NCBI RefSeq assembly: GCF_026723825.1
Contig: NZ_CP113519.1
Location: 434,001-498,000, forward strand
DNA: 64,000 nt
Reading direction: 5' to 3'
Origin: Pseudomonas sp. GOM7
GTDB lineage: Bacteria; Pseudomonadota; Gammaproteobacteria; Pseudomonadales; Pseudomonadaceae
Shown: one piece after another, positions 9,003 through 18,847 of the stretch
How the letters are laid out: the number at the start of each line of letters is the position of its first letter
How positions within the stretch are numbered: position 1 is the stretch's first letter
Notes under the pieces: model-generated
The model's input: only the letters and a program-made list of their open reading frames with translations
Database searches by the model: none
Told to the model about the DNA's origin: nothing
Position numbers and translations under genes: made by a program

Positions 9003-10376
9003 TCAGGAAACCACGCGGTAGCAGGGCTCGTAGGCGCTGCCGCCGGGCAGCTTCATCCGGTGCTGCTCGACGAAGGCCTGCAGCAGGCGATCCAGCGGCT
9101 GCATGATGCTGCTCTCGCCGCGAATCTCGTAGGGGCCATGCTCCTCGATCAGGCGGATGCCGTTTTCCTTGACGTTGCCGGCGACGATTCCGGAGAAGGC
9201 GCGGCGCAGGTTGGCGGCCAACTCGTGCAGCGGCTGCTGGCGGGTCAGGTTGAGGCTGGCCATGTTGGCGTGGGTGGGCTCGAAGGGGTGCTGGAAGCCC
9301 TCGTCGATCTTCAGCAGCCAGTTGAAGTGGAAGGCGTCGTTGCGCTCGCGGCGGAAACGCTCCACTTCCTTGATGCCGGCGTGCATCGCGCGCGCCACCT
9401 CGGCCGGGTCGTCGAGGATGATGCGGTAGCGTTGCTGCGCTCCGTCACCCAGGGCGGCGCCGATGAAGGCATGCAACTGCTCCATGTAGGCCGCCGCGCT
9501 CTTCGGCCCGGTGAGCACGACCGGGAAGGGCAGCTCCTGGTTGTCCGGGTGGGTGAGGATGCCCAGCAGGTAGAGGAACTCCTCGGCCGTGCCGGCGCCA
9601 CCGGGGAAGATGATGATGCCGTGGCCGACGCGCACGAAGGCTTCCAGGCGCTTCTCGATGTCCGGCAGGATCACCAGTTCGTTGACGATGGGATTCGGTG
9701 CCTCGGCGGCGATGATGCCCGGCTCGGTCAGGCCCAGGTAGCGGCCCTTGAGGTTGCGCTGCTTGGCGTGGCTGATGGTGGCGCCCTTCATCGGCCCCTT
9801 CATCACGCCCGGGCCGCAGCCGGTGCAGATGTCCAGGCCACGCAGGCCCAGCTCGTGGCCGACCTTCTTGGTGTACTTGTACTCCTCGGTGCTGATCGAG
9901 TGACCGCCCCAGCACACCACCATCTTCGGCTCGACGCCGCTACGCAGGGTGCGAGCGTTGCGCAGCAGGTGAAAGACGTAGTCGGTGATGCCTTCGGAGC
10001 TGTCCAGGTCGATGCGCTTGTTCTCCAGCTCGCTCTGCGTATAGACGATGTCGCGCAGGGCGCTGAACAGCATCTCGCGGGTGCTGGCGATCATCTCGCC
10101 ATCGACGAAGGCATCGGCCGGCGCGTTGAGCAGCTCCAGGCGAATACCGCGATCCTGCTGGTGGATCTTCACCTCGAAATCCGGGTAGGCCTCGAGGATG
10201 GTCTTGGCGTTGTCGCTGTGCGAGCCGGTATTGAGGATCGCCAGGGCGCATTGGCGGAACAGGCGGTAGACGCTGCCGGAACCGGTTTCGCGCAGTTGCT
10301 GCACTTCGCGCTGGGAGAGGGTTTCCAGGCTGCCCTTGGGGCTGACGGAGGCATTGATCTTGGAGCGTTTGAGCAT
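9003..10376 (-). CDS. ppnN: LOG-family nucleotide 5'-monophosphate nucleosidase PpnN (YgdH-like)
   Basis: A 457-residue protein of the YgdH/PpnN family, which splits purine and pyrimidine nucleoside monophosphates into base and ribose 5-phosphate and is modulated by (p)ppGpp in E. coli. The central LOG domain shows the CTGCGPGVMKGPMKGA phosphate-binding segment and the diagnostic PGGAGTAEEFLYLLG motif (PGGxGTxxE). The N-terminal domain (about residues 1-140) and C-terminal extension match the long PpnN form rather than the short cytokinin-type LOG. ATG 10376 (MLKRSKINASVSP) has AAGGAT upstream. It follows metF on the same strand, separated by 77 bp that hold a strong hairpin. Confidence 0.88.
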   Translation of the reverse strand: MLKRSKINASVSPKGSLETLSQREVQQLRETGSGSVYRLFRQCALAILNTGSHSDNAKTILEAYPDFEVKIHQQDRGIRLELLNAPADAFVDGEMIASTREMLFSALRDIVYTQSELENKRIDLDSSEGITDYVFHLLRNARTLRSGVEPKMVVCWGGHSISTEEYKYTKKVGHELGLRGLDICTGCGPGVMKGPMKGATISHAKQRNLKGRYLGLTEPGIIAAEAPNPIVNELVILPDIEKRLEAFVRVGHGIIIFPGGAGTAEEFLYLLGILTHPDNQELPFPVVLTGPKSAAAYMEQLHAFIGAALGDGAQQRYRIILDDPAEVARAMHAGIKEVERFRRERNDAFHFNWLLKIDEGFQHPFEPTHANMASLNLTRQQPLHELAANLRRAFSGIVAGNVKENGIRLIEEHGPYEIRGESSIMQPLDRLLQAFVEQHRMKLPGGSAYEPCYRVVS

Positions 10377-10416
10377 ACGGACGATCCTTCGGGGCGAGGC
10401 GAGGAGGCAAGAGCGG

Positions 10417-10441
10417 CGGGCTGTCCGTGGCGGACAGCCCG
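10417..10441. terminator. Hairpin between metF and ppnN
   Basis: CGGGCTGTCCG-TGG-CGGACAGCCCG is a perfect 11-bp stem with a 3-nt loop, directly after the metF stop on the minus strand. The T-tract is poor, so it may attenuate rather than fully stop transcription into ppnN. Confidence 0.6.
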
Positions 10442-10453
10442 AAGACAAGCACC

Positions 10454-11299
10454 TTAACGCGGTAGCTTGAGATTGTTCCAGATGGCCAGGCTGGGGCCAG
10501 CCAGGTTCATGCTGTAGAAGTGCAGGCCCGGCGCTCCGCCTTGCAGCAGGCGTTCGCACATTTCCGTGATCACCTGTTCGCCGAAGGCGCGAATGCTGTC
10601 GCTGTCATCGCCGTAGGCTTCCAGTTGCTTGCGCACCCAGCGCGGGATCTCGGCGCCGCAGGCGTCGGAGAAACGGGCCAGCTTGCTGTAGTTGGTGATC
10701 GGCATGATGCCTGGCACCACGGGGATGTCCACACCCAGCTTGCGCACGCGCTCGACGAAGTAGAAGTAGCTGTCGGCGTTGAAGAAGTACTGGGTGATGG
10801 CGCTGTCGGCACCGGCCTTGGCCTTGCGCACGAAGTTGGCGATATCGCTCTCGAAGTTGCGCGCCTGCGGGTGCATCTCCGGGTAGGCGGCCACTTCGAT
10901 GTGAAAGTGATCACCGGTCTCGCTGCGGATGAACTCCACCAGTTCGTTGGCGTAGCGCAGCTCGCCGCTGGCCATGCCCATGCCCGATGGCAGGTCGCCG
11001 CGCAGGGCGACGATGCGCGCGATGCCGGCAGCCTTGTAGGTGTGCAGCAACTCGCGCAGCTCGGCCTTGGAATCGCCGACGCAGGACAGGTGCGGTGCGG
11101 TGGGTACCTTCACCTCGCCATCGAGCTGCAGCACGGTGCTCAGGGTGCGGTCACGGGTCGAGCCGCCGGCGCCATAGGTGCAGGAGAAGAAATCGGGTTT
11201 GTACGCGGCCAGTTGGCGGGCCACGTCCAGCAGTTTTTCATGCCCGGCTTCGGTCTTGGCAGGGAAGAACTCGAAGCTGTAACGGCGTTCTTGAGACAT
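10454..11299 (-). CDS. metF: 5,10-methylenetetrahydrofolate reductase
   Basis: MetF is the FAD enzyme that reduces 5,10-methylene-THF to 5-methyl-THF, the methyl donor for homocysteine remethylation. The 281-residue TIM barrel begins MSQERRYSFEFFPAKTE, with the catalytic glutamate in the FEFFP motif, and includes FSCTYGAGGSTRDRT, SCVGDS, ALRGDLP and ITQYFFNADSYFYFVER. ATG 11299 is the family start; the frame extends 11 residues upstream into repeat DNA without support. It lies directly downstream of ahcY (same strand, 96-bp spacer filled by a GCAAGC palindrome), so it is probably co-transcribed and thus also under the SAH riboswitch. Confidence 0.95.
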   Translation of the reverse strand: MSQERRYSFEFFPAKTEAGHEKLLDVARQLAAYKPDFFSCTYGAGGSTRDRTLSTVLQLDGEVKVPTAPHLSCVGDSKAELRELLHTYKAAGIARIVALRGDLPSGMGMASGELRYANELVEFIRSETGDHFHIEVAAYPEMHPQARNFESDIANFVRKAKAGADSAITQYFFNADSYFYFVERVRKLGVDIPVVPGIMPITNYSKLARFSDACGAEIPRWVRKQLEAYGDDSDSIRAFGEQVITEMCERLLQGGAPGLHFYSMNLAGPSLAIWNNLKLPR

Positions 11300-11317
11300 G
11301 GAGAAGGTTCCCTTCTC

Positions 11318-11395
11318 AGCGGCAAGCCTCAAGCCCCAAGCTGCAAGTGGAGTCGCTTCCTCTTGCAGCTTGCGGCTTGCGGCTTGTAGCTGCTG
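11318..11395. repeat. GCAAGC-type intergenic palindrome, copy R2
   Basis: CAAGCCTCAAGCCCCAAGCT on the left is mirrored by GCAGCTTGCGGCTTGCGGCT on the right. The hairpin fills the spacer between the ahcY stop and metF. Confidence 0.75.
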
Positions 11396-12787
11396 TTAGT
11401 AGCGGTAGGTGTCCGGCTTGAACGGGCCGTCGACGGTCACGCCGATGTAGTCGGCCTGCTGCTGGGTCAGACGGGTGATCACGCCACCGAAGCCCTTGAC
11501 CATCTCCAGCGCCACTTCTTCGTCCAGCTTCTTCGGCAGCACTTCCACGGTCAGGCGCGCGGACTTCATTTCGGCCGGCAGGTTGGCGAACTTCTGCTCG
11601 AACAGGAAGATCTGCGCCAGCACCTGGTTGGCGAACGAGCCGTCCATGATGCGGCTCGGGTGACCAGTGGCGTTGCCCAGGTTCACCAGACGGCCTTCGG
11701 CCAGCAGGATCAGGTAGTCGTCGTTGGCCGGATCGAAGGTGCCAGCACCGGTGCGGTGGATCTTGTGCACCTGTGGCTTGACCTCTTCCCAGGCCCAGTT
11801 CTTGCGCATGAAGGCGGTGTCGATCTCGTTGTCGAAGTGACCGATGTTGCAGACCACGGCGCGCTTCTTCAGGGCCTTGAGCATGCCGGCGTCGCAGACG
11901 TTGGCGTTGCCGGTGGTGGTGACGATCAGGTCGATCTTGCCCAGCAGCGCCTTGTCGATGCAGGCGTCGGTGCCGTCGTTACGGCCGTCGATGTACGGCG
12001 AGACCAGCTCGTAGCCGTCCATGCAGGCCTGCATGGCGCAGATCGGATCGATCTCGGAAACCTTGACGATCATGCCTTCCTGACGCAGCGAGGCGGCCGA
12101 GCCCTTGCCCACGTCGCCGTAGCCGATGACCAGCGCCTGCTTGCCCGACAGCAGGTGGTCGGTGCCGCGCTTGATGGCGTCGTTGAGGCTGTGGCGGCAG
12201 CCGTACTTGTTGTCGTTCTTGCTCTTGGTTACGGCGTCGTTGACGTTGATCGCCGGGACTTTCAGGGTGCCGGCCTTGAGCATGTCGAGCAGGCGGTGCA
12301 CGCCGGTGGTGGTTTCTTCGGTGATGCCGTGGATCTTGTCCAGCATCTGTGGGTATTTCTTGTGCAGGATCTCGGTCAGGTCACCGCCGTCGTCCAGCAC
12401 CATGTTGGCGTCCCACGGCTGGCCGTCCTTGAGGATGGTCTGCTCGATGCACCACTCGTACTCCTCTTCGGTCTCGCCCTTCCAGGCGAACACCGGGATG
12501 CCGGCGGCGGCGATGGCGGCAGCGGCCTGATCCTGGGTGGAGAAAATGTTGCAGCTCGACCAGCGCACTTCCGCGCCCAGGGCGGTCAGCGTCTCGATCA
12601 GCACGCCGGTCTGGATGGTCATGTGGATGCAGCCGAGAATCTTGGCGCCCTTGAGCGGTTGGCTGGCGGCGTACTTGCGGCGCAGGCCCATCAGTGCCGG
12701 CATCTCGGATTCGGCGATGGTCAGTTCCTTGCGGCCCCAGTCGGCCAGGGAAATATCGGCGACCTTGTAGTCGTTGAAAGCGCTCAT
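11396..12787 (-). CDS. ahcY: Adenosylhomocysteinase (SAH hydrolase)
   Basis: AhcY hydrolyses S-adenosylhomocysteine to adenosine and homocysteine, removing the product inhibitor of methyltransferases. The 463-residue protein begins [20 protein letters not shown] and has the substrate segments [16 protein letters not shown] and [16 protein letters not shown], the NAD-binding motif [19 protein letters not shown], and the C-terminal Pseudomonas-type end PDTYRY that carries the lysine/tyrosine NAD contact. The ATG at 12787 has GGAGAG 5-10 nt upstream. A longer open frame reaches 13021 but reads through the riboswitch and is rejected. Transcribed with metF downstream; controlled by the SAH riboswitch in its leader. 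Confidence 0.97.
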   Translation of the reverse strand: MSAFNDYKVADISLADWGRKELTIAESEMPALMGLRRKYAASQPLKGAKILGCIHMTIQTGVLIETLTALGAEVRWSSCNIFSTQDQAAAAIAAAGIPVFAWKGETEEEYEWCIEQTILKDGQPWDANMVLDDGGDLTEILHKKYPQMLDKIHGITEETTTGVHRLLDMLKAGTLKVPAINVNDAVTKSKNDNKYGCRHSLNDAIKRGTDHLLSGKQALVIGYGDVGKGSAASLRQEGMIVKVSEIDPICAMQACMDGYELVSPYIDGRNDGTDACIDKALLGKIDLIVTTTGNANVCDAGMLKALKKRAVVCNIGHFDNEIDTAFMRKNWAWEEVKPQVHKIHRTGAGTFDPANDDYLILLAEGRLVNLGNATGHPSRIMDGSFANQVLAQIFLFEQKFANLPAEMKSARLTVEVLPKKLDEEVALEMVKGFGGVITRLTQQQADYIGVTVDGPFKPDTYRY

Positions 12788-12807
12788 GAAAGCTCTCCAT
12801 TCGTTGT

Positions 12808-12900
12808 CTGCGAATGGGCGCCGTTGATGCGTTTGGATAACGCCCCATCCGAGCCTGACAAGTCGGCGTCGACCGACTTGCTGCAGCGCCCCTCGGACGG
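12808..12900 (-). ncRNA. SAH riboswitch in the ahcY leader
   Basis: Read on the minus strand, CCGTCCGAG (12900-12892) pairs with CTCGGATGG (12853-12845) to form P1. Between them are the conserved GGGGCGCTGCAGC segment and CAGGCTCGG, and a variable hairpin AAGTCGG/CCGACTT. Downstream, GGGGCG...CGGCGCCC provides the second stem and pseudoknot. This order matches the known S-adenosylhomocysteine riboswitch class, which turns on ahcY when SAH accumulates. The end lies about 20 nt before the ahcY start codon, close to the GGAGAG ribosome-binding site, consistent with translational or short-range control. Confidence 0.92.
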
Positions 12901-13137
12901 GTGGCGGGAGCGACCGGGCAGTGCCGGTCGCGTGAAGCCTGTGGATTATAGCGAGCCGGGCGGCGCTGCCCAAGGTTTTCCGTCGTGGCTTCGAGGGTGG
13001 GGGTGTCACAGGGTTTTCCAATCACTGGCCCTATGTTTGCAAAGGTCGTGGTGCTAAAGCGTCAGGGCCGCTTGGCCTGAACGCCTGCCTTGGTGTGGTG
13101 GACGCGCCCGATGACCTTCAATAGGGGGGAAGCAAGC

Positions 13138-14466
13138 ATGAAAGACCTGAGCAACCTGGATGTGACCGTGCATAGCCCAGAGGCTCTGGGCCAGTACAAC
13201 GAGGCGGTGACCGTGCTCTGCCGCTTCGCTGACCCCACTGCCCATGTCGAGCGCATGCTGGCCATCGAGCCGACCTTCGCCATGGGGCAGGTGTTCAACG
13301 CCCACCTTGCCCTGTGGAGCACCGATCGTGCCGACCTGCAGCCTGCCTGTGACAGCCTGGCGCAGGCTCAGGGTGTCGACGGCGGTAAGCTGAATCGCCG
13401 CGAGCGCATGCATCTGGCGGCATTGCAGGCTTGGGTGGGCGGCGACCTGCACAAAGCGTCGCAGCTATTCGATGCCCTGCTGATCGAGTACCCCACCGAT
13501 CTGCTGGCGCTGCTCAGTGGTCACCAGATCGATTTCTTCGTCGGCGATGCCCTCAATCTACGTGATCGCGTCTCCCGGGTGCTGGGTGCGTGGGACACGC
13601 AGCACCCCTGCTACGGCTATCTGCTGGGCATGCTCGCGTTCGGCCAGGAGGAGGCCGGTCACTATGAGCTGGCCGAACACACGGCGCGGCAAGCCGTGGC
13701 GCGCAACCCTGGAGACATCTGGGGTATTCATGCGCTGGCTCATGCGCTGGAAATGCAGAACAAGTTCGCCGAGGGCCTGCACTTCATGCGCGAGCACGAG
13801 GCGACCTGGGCCGTTGATAACGGCATGGTTTCCCACAATGCCGTGCATCTGGATCTGTTCCTGCTCGAGGCGAACGACCTGGCCGGCGCCCTGGACGCCT
13901 ACGACCGTTACATCAACTTCCCGGGTGTCGCCCCCTTGCCGATGGTGCTGCTGGATGGCTCATCGGTACTCTGGCGTGTATATCTCGAGGGGCATGATGT
14001 GAGTGCACGGGCACAGTGCCTGGCCGAGAGCTGGAGCCCCAAGATCGATCAGTGTTTCTATGCCTTCAACGATGCACATGCCGTTATCGCCTACTGTGCC
14101 AGTGGGCAACTGGATATAGCCGCAAGGTTGGTAGTGACGCTACGTGACTATCTGCGCGAAGGAGATGCGTCGACCTCCAACCATTTCATGACGCGAGAGG
14201 TGGGATTGCCGGTCTGCGAGGCCATTCTGGCATTCGCGCGTGCTGACTACGCGACCAGCATCGACCGTCTGATGGGCATCAAGAACAAGACCCACTTGTT
14301 CGGCGGCAGCTTGATTCAGCGCGATGTGTTCTCTCGCACCTTGCTGGAGGCGGCGATTCGGTCCAGGCATAAACCGCTCGCCAGTGCCTTGATCAGTGAG
14401 CGCCTGTCGCACAAGCCCAGAAGTCCTTACAACCAGCTCAAGGCGGAACAGGTTCGGGCACTCTAG
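13138..14466 (+). CDS. Tetratricopeptide-repeat protein (TTC38-like)
   Basis: A 442-residue cytoplasmic helical protein with no signal peptide or membrane segment. Repeated helical hairpins such as PCYGYLLGMLAFGQEEAGHYELAEHTARQAVARNPGDIWGIHALAH look like TPR units, and the segment HALAHALEMQNKFAEGLHFM followed by NGMVSHNAVHLDLFLLEANDLAGALDAYD resembles the TTC38 family found from bacteria to animals, whose molecular role is not known. The start at 13138 follows a strong AGGGGGGAAG site; an upstream open frame from 13090 is not used. It is divergent from ahcY and stands alone. Confidence 0.8.
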   Translation: MKDLSNLDVTVHSPEALGQYNEAVTVLCRFADPTAHVERMLAIEPTFAMGQVFNAHLALWSTDRADLQPACDSLAQAQGVDGGKLNRRERMHLAALQAWVGGDLHKASQLFDALLIEYPTDLLALLSGHQIDFFVGDALNLRDRVSRVLGAWDTQHPCYGYLLGMLAFGQEEAGHYELAEHTARQAVARNPGDIWGIHALAHALEMQNKFAEGLHFMREHEATWAVDNGMVSHNAVHLDLFLLEANDLAGALDAYDRYINFPGVAPLPMVLLDGSSVLWRVYLEGHDVSARAQCLAESWSPKIDQCFYAFNDAHAVIAYCASGQLDIAARLVVTLRDYLREGDASTSNHFMTREVGLPVCEAILAFARADYATSIDRLMGIKNKTHLFGGSLIQRDVFSRTLLEAAIRSRHKPLASALISERLSHKPRSPYNQLKAEQVRAL

Positions 14467-14513
14467 TGCCTGGGCGAATTGCGGCACAGGCACTATCCGC
14501 TCACCTAGGCGTT

Positions 14514-14876
14514 TCAGTCAACGGCCAGGTAATGCTTGGTGAAGCTATCGCTCACCACCTCCCAGAGGGTGTTGGTGCCGCTGGCGACGAAGAAGGCGTC
14601 GCCGGCCTTGTAGTGGGCGGTTTCGCCGGTGGCCTCGTTGGTGATCTTCACTTCGCCGAGGGTCACCACGGCTTGCTCATGGAAGGTATAGGGCAGGCGG
14701 AAGCGGCTGCGGCGCACGCCGAAGTAGCCGGCGCTGACCGATTCGTCCTCGGTGGCGAAGGTGGTGAGAGCGTACATGGCGTTATCGCCGTCGATCATCT
14801 CGACACCGATGTCTTCGAGCGTGCCGCTCAGTTCCAGTTCGTCCAGGGTGATGCCTTGCTTGATGCTTTGCAGCAT
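14514..14876 (-). CDS. Small cupin-domain protein
   Basis: A 120-residue single-cupin protein. The second half carries RLPYTFHEQAVVTLGEVKITNEATGETAHYKAGDAFFVASGTNTLWEV, which fits the two conserved cupin motifs as in the ethanolamine-utilisation/DUF861 cupin group, but only one of the usual metal-binding histidines is evident (in TFHEQ). No substrate can be named. ATG 14876 was preferred over an upstream GTG at 14888. It is convergent with the TPR gene, with a 47-bp gap. Confidence 0.75.
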   Translation of the reverse strand: MLQSIKQGITLDELELSGTLEDIGVEMIDGDNAMYALTTFATEDESVSAGYFGVRRSRFRLPYTFHEQAVVTLGEVKITNEATGETAHYKAGDAFFVASGTNTLWEVVSDSFTKHYLAVD

Positions 14877-15133
14877 GTGGGTTCTCACTCGTCGAAGGGT
14901 TGAGGTCTTTGCCCACGCTAGCAGGCCCGAGCGTTCGAGCCATGCGCATCTGCGACATCGGCAGCCAGGGAAGCGCCTCGACGCATGGATACGATGATCG
15001 TGGTGATCGAGCGCAGCGCCTGATCGCCCTGATCATTGGCTGCAATGCCTTGTCCGCTCCTCGTTGTAGCCATGGACGTGATGGGGGCGAGAGGCCAAGC
15101 TGAGCCTTCCCTATCCTGCTGCGGAGCTGCCTC

Positions 15134-15520
15134 ATGACCCTCGCCTACTGGTGCGTACTGATCGCCATTGTCCTGCCCTATCTGGGAACCGCCAGCGCCA
15201 AGTTCCTCGGCCCTGGCTACGGGCCGCGCGCCAATCAGGATCCGCGCGCCTTTCTCGGTAGCCTGCAAGGCTGGCGCAAGCGGGCCGACAATGCCCAGCA
15301 AAACGGCTTCGAGGTCACGCCTGCCTTCGCTGCTGCAGTGATCATCGCCCACCTGGCCGGTGGTGCCGCGCAAGGGCTGCTCGATCAGTTGGCCGTTGCC
15401 TTCATCGTCAGCCGTGTGCTGTATCTGCTCTGCTACCTGGCCGGCTGGGGTGTGCTGCGCTCGCTGGTCTGGTTTGCCGGCATGGGCGTGATCGTCGCGC
15501 TGTTCGTGGTCTCGGCCTGA
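15134..15520 (+). CDS. MAPEG family membrane protein
   Basis: A 128-residue protein with four hydrophobic helices, matching the membrane-associated eicosanoid/glutathione metabolism (MAPEG) superfamily in length and layout. The segment RAFLGSLQGWRKRADNAQQNGFEVTPAFAAAVI resembles the family's RAxxAHxNxxExxP loop. Bacterial members often have glutathione-transferase or peroxidase activity, but the substrate here is unknown. GGAGCTG precedes the ATG. Its 3' end is followed after 138 bp by the cytochrome c' gene on the same strand. Confidence 0.82.
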   Translation: MTLAYWCVLIAIVLPYLGTASAKFLGPGYGPRANQDPRAFLGSLQGWRKRADNAQQNGFEVTPAFAAAVIIAHLAGGAAQGLLDQLAVAFIVSRVLYLLCYLAGWGVLRSLVWFAGMGVIVALFVVSA

Positions 15521-15658
15521 TTGCCCAGCGACTGCCAGCCCTGGCTGAATCCAGGCTGACAGCGGAAGGATCTGCACGCTTCTGCGACATTTGCGGGCTT
15601 GGCCTGGTTTCGGCAAGTGGCGATACTGGCGCCCCCATGTCGCCAGGAAGTCGTGTCG

Positions 15659-16108
15659 ATGACGCTGAAGAAACTGTTGCTGCTCGCCTGTGCTTGCCTG
15701 ATGTTGGCGGCCTGCGGGGGCGTCGACCCTGATTCGCCGCTGGGCAAGCGCCAGGCCTTGTTCAAGCAGATGCTCAAGGTCAGCGAGAACCTGGGTGGCA
15801 TGTTGCGTGGGCGCATTCCCTACGACGAAGCGGCTTTCATCTCCGGTGCGGCAAAGCTGGACAAGCTGTCGCACGAGCCCTGGCAGCACTTCCCCCAGGT
15901 GCGTGACGACGAGCGCAGCAAGGCCACCGATGAGGTGTGGCAACGCCAGGCGCGTTTCCAGGAAATGGCCCGCGATCTCGAGGCGGCTACCGCTGCGCTG
16001 GTGCAGGCCACTACTTCCACGCCACTGCGGCGCTCGACGCTGGAGCCGGCCATGCAAGGCGTCGAGGATAGCTGCGAAGCCTGCCACAAGGCCTTTCGCG
16101 CCTACTGA
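15659..16108 (+). CDS. Cytochrome c'-family lipoprotein
   Basis: A 149-residue protein with a lipoprotein signal peptide (LLACACLMLAACGG, lipobox LAAC with the acylated Cys near residue 19), then a predicted four-helix bundle and a haem-c motif CEACH eight residues from the C-terminus. This C-terminal CXXCH position is that of cytochrome c'/c556 proteins, which bind NO or act in stress defence, but those are normally soluble; this one would be membrane-anchored. ATG 15659 follows AGGAAG. The last codons overlap the 3' end of the convergent DUF1090 gene by seven bases. Confidence 0.82.
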   Translation: MTLKKLLLLACACLMLAACGGVDPDSPLGKRQALFKQMLKVSENLGGMLRGRIPYDEAAFISGAAKLDKLSHEPWQHFPQVRDDERSKATDEVWQRQARFQEMARDLEAATAALVQATTSTPLRRSTLEPAMQGVEDSCEACHKAFRAY

Positions 16109-16521
16109 TCGGCCTCTGCCTCTGCCTCTGCCTCTGCCTCCGCTTCGGCCTGGGCCTGCTGCAGTTCGGCACGTGCTTCGGCCAGCTCGGCCTGACGCTG
16201 GGCGATCTTCTTCTGGTCGCCCTCGCCCAGGGCCTCACGTAATGCCTGCTCGTGTTCCTGTACGGCCTGGCGGGCTTCTTCCACGCTGGCCAGGCGCTGG
16301 CGATGCAGGGAGACGTCGTCGCAATAGGCATCGACATTACCCAGCGCCCGGCGCAGCCCGTCCAGGGCCTGTTCATCGCCGCGCTGCTCGGCAGCGGCGA
16401 GTTTGTCCTGCAGGACTTGGCGCTTGCTGGCGCAGTCGAACTCGGCCTGGGCGGTGAATACGGGGGTGGCGTTCAGCCCGGCGGTGAGCAGCAGGCCGAA
16501 CACTGTGGCTTGACGGATCAT
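16102..16521 (-). CDS. DUF1090-family periplasmic protein
   Basis: A 139-residue protein with a Sec signal peptide (MIRQATVFGLLLTAGLNATP... cleavage near AQA). The mature part has the DUF1090 pattern: a first Cys in FDCASKRQVLQDKLAAAEQRGD and a second in NVDAYCDD, then a long charged coiled coil. The C-terminus is a run of alternating Ala-Glu produced by a hexanucleotide repeat. Function unknown. It is 19 bp downstream of ligB on the same strand, so the two form an operon. Confidence 0.8.
   Translation of the reverse strand: MIRQATVFGLLLTAGLNATPVFTAQAEFDCASKRQVLQDKLAAAEQRGDEQALDGLRRALGNVDAYCDDVSLHRQRLASVEEARQAVQEHEQALREALGEGDQKKIAQRQAELAEARAELQQAQAEAEAEAEAEAEADQ
16111..16143. repeat. Hexanucleotide tandem repeat (GCCTCT)n at the 3' end of the DUF1090 gene
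   Basis: Five nearly perfect tandem copies of a 6-bp unit (GCCTCT on the plus strand) encode the (Ala-Glu)n tail. Changes in copy number keep the frame, so the tail length could vary between strains. Confidence 0.8.
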
Positions 16522-16540
16522 GGTAGTTCCTCGTGAGTGC

Positions 16541-18319
<1,779 letters not shown>

Positions 18320-18380
18320 TCAGCGGGCTGCTATTGTCTCGCGTCATTTTTACTCTTTTACTCTAGCCAAGGAGCGGTAA

Positions 18381-18599
18381 ATGGTCATCGTCGGATTCTT
18401 CATCGCCTTGGGAGCCTGGGTCTGGTCGGTGGCGCGTGGCATCCAAGTGTCCTTGATCTGCGTCGTGCTCAACTTCATGTTCCCGCCTGTCTCGCAGGGT
18501 ATCTTCGCTCTGTATGAGCCGCCCATGCGTGCTCCGTTGCTGTTCATGGCGATTGGGTTGGGGATGATGTACCTCGGCGGCGGCCTCAAGATTTCCTGA
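18381..18599 (+). CDS. Small hydrophobic membrane protein, unknown function
   Basis: A 72-residue protein almost wholly made of two to three hydrophobic segments (about residues 3-17, 21-42 and 50-69) with a central loop of SQGIFALYEPPMRAP. AAGGAG lies seven bases before the ATG, which supports translation. No family is recognised. It is divergent from ligB with about 97 bp between starts. Its stop codon lies inside the left terminal repeat of the structured element starting at 18595. Confidence 0.65.
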   Translation: MVIVGFFIALGAWVWSVARGIQVSLICVVLNFMFPPVSQGIFALYEPPMRAPLLFMAIGLGMMYLGGGLKIS

Positions 18600-18788
18600 G
18601 GCTCTGTGCGAAGTGCCTGCGCCCGGCGATGCTTCGTTAAAAACGGGCTGGAGCGCCAGCCCGGTCAAATGCTCATTTACAGCTCGTAAACTCGAATGCG
18701 AGCCCAGTCTGTTCCTCACCCGTTTTTGCGGGGCCGCCATCGGTATCGCCTGACCTTCGCTCGACGACTTTTCGTACAGAGCCTGAGG
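18595..18788 (-). repeat. Structured intergenic element, copy C (short form, reverse orientation)
   Basis: The ends CCTGAGGCTCTGTGCGAA and TTCGTACAGAGCCTGAGG are complementary at 16 of 18 positions. In reverse orientation the interior shares GCGATACCGATGGCGGCCCC and GTAAATGAGCATTT with the copies at 43623 and 45204 but lacks about 70 bp of their middle. It has the same hairpins with changed stems: CTCG-CATT-CGAG (18702-18691) and CGGGCTGG-CGCT-CCAGCCCG (18663-18644). The left end covers the stop codon of the preceding small gene. Confidence 0.8.
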
Positions 18789-18797
18789 CGTATAAGC

Positions 18798-18836
18798 GCA
18801 AAAGCCCCGCACAGCTCGCGCTGGCGGGGCTTTTTT
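18798..18836. terminator. Bidirectional terminator downstream of metK
   Basis: AAAGCCCCGC (18801-18810) pairs with GCGGGGCTTT (18824-18833), with T6 on the plus strand and TTTT on the minus strand. It follows the metK stop at a 12-bp distance. Confidence 0.85.
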
Positions 18837-18847
18837 GCGGGCGGCGG

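Noticed and set aside
12788..13021. N-terminal extension of ahcY to 13021
   Set aside because: It reads through the SAH riboswitch; the ATG at 12787 has a good Shine-Dalgarno and matches known proteins.
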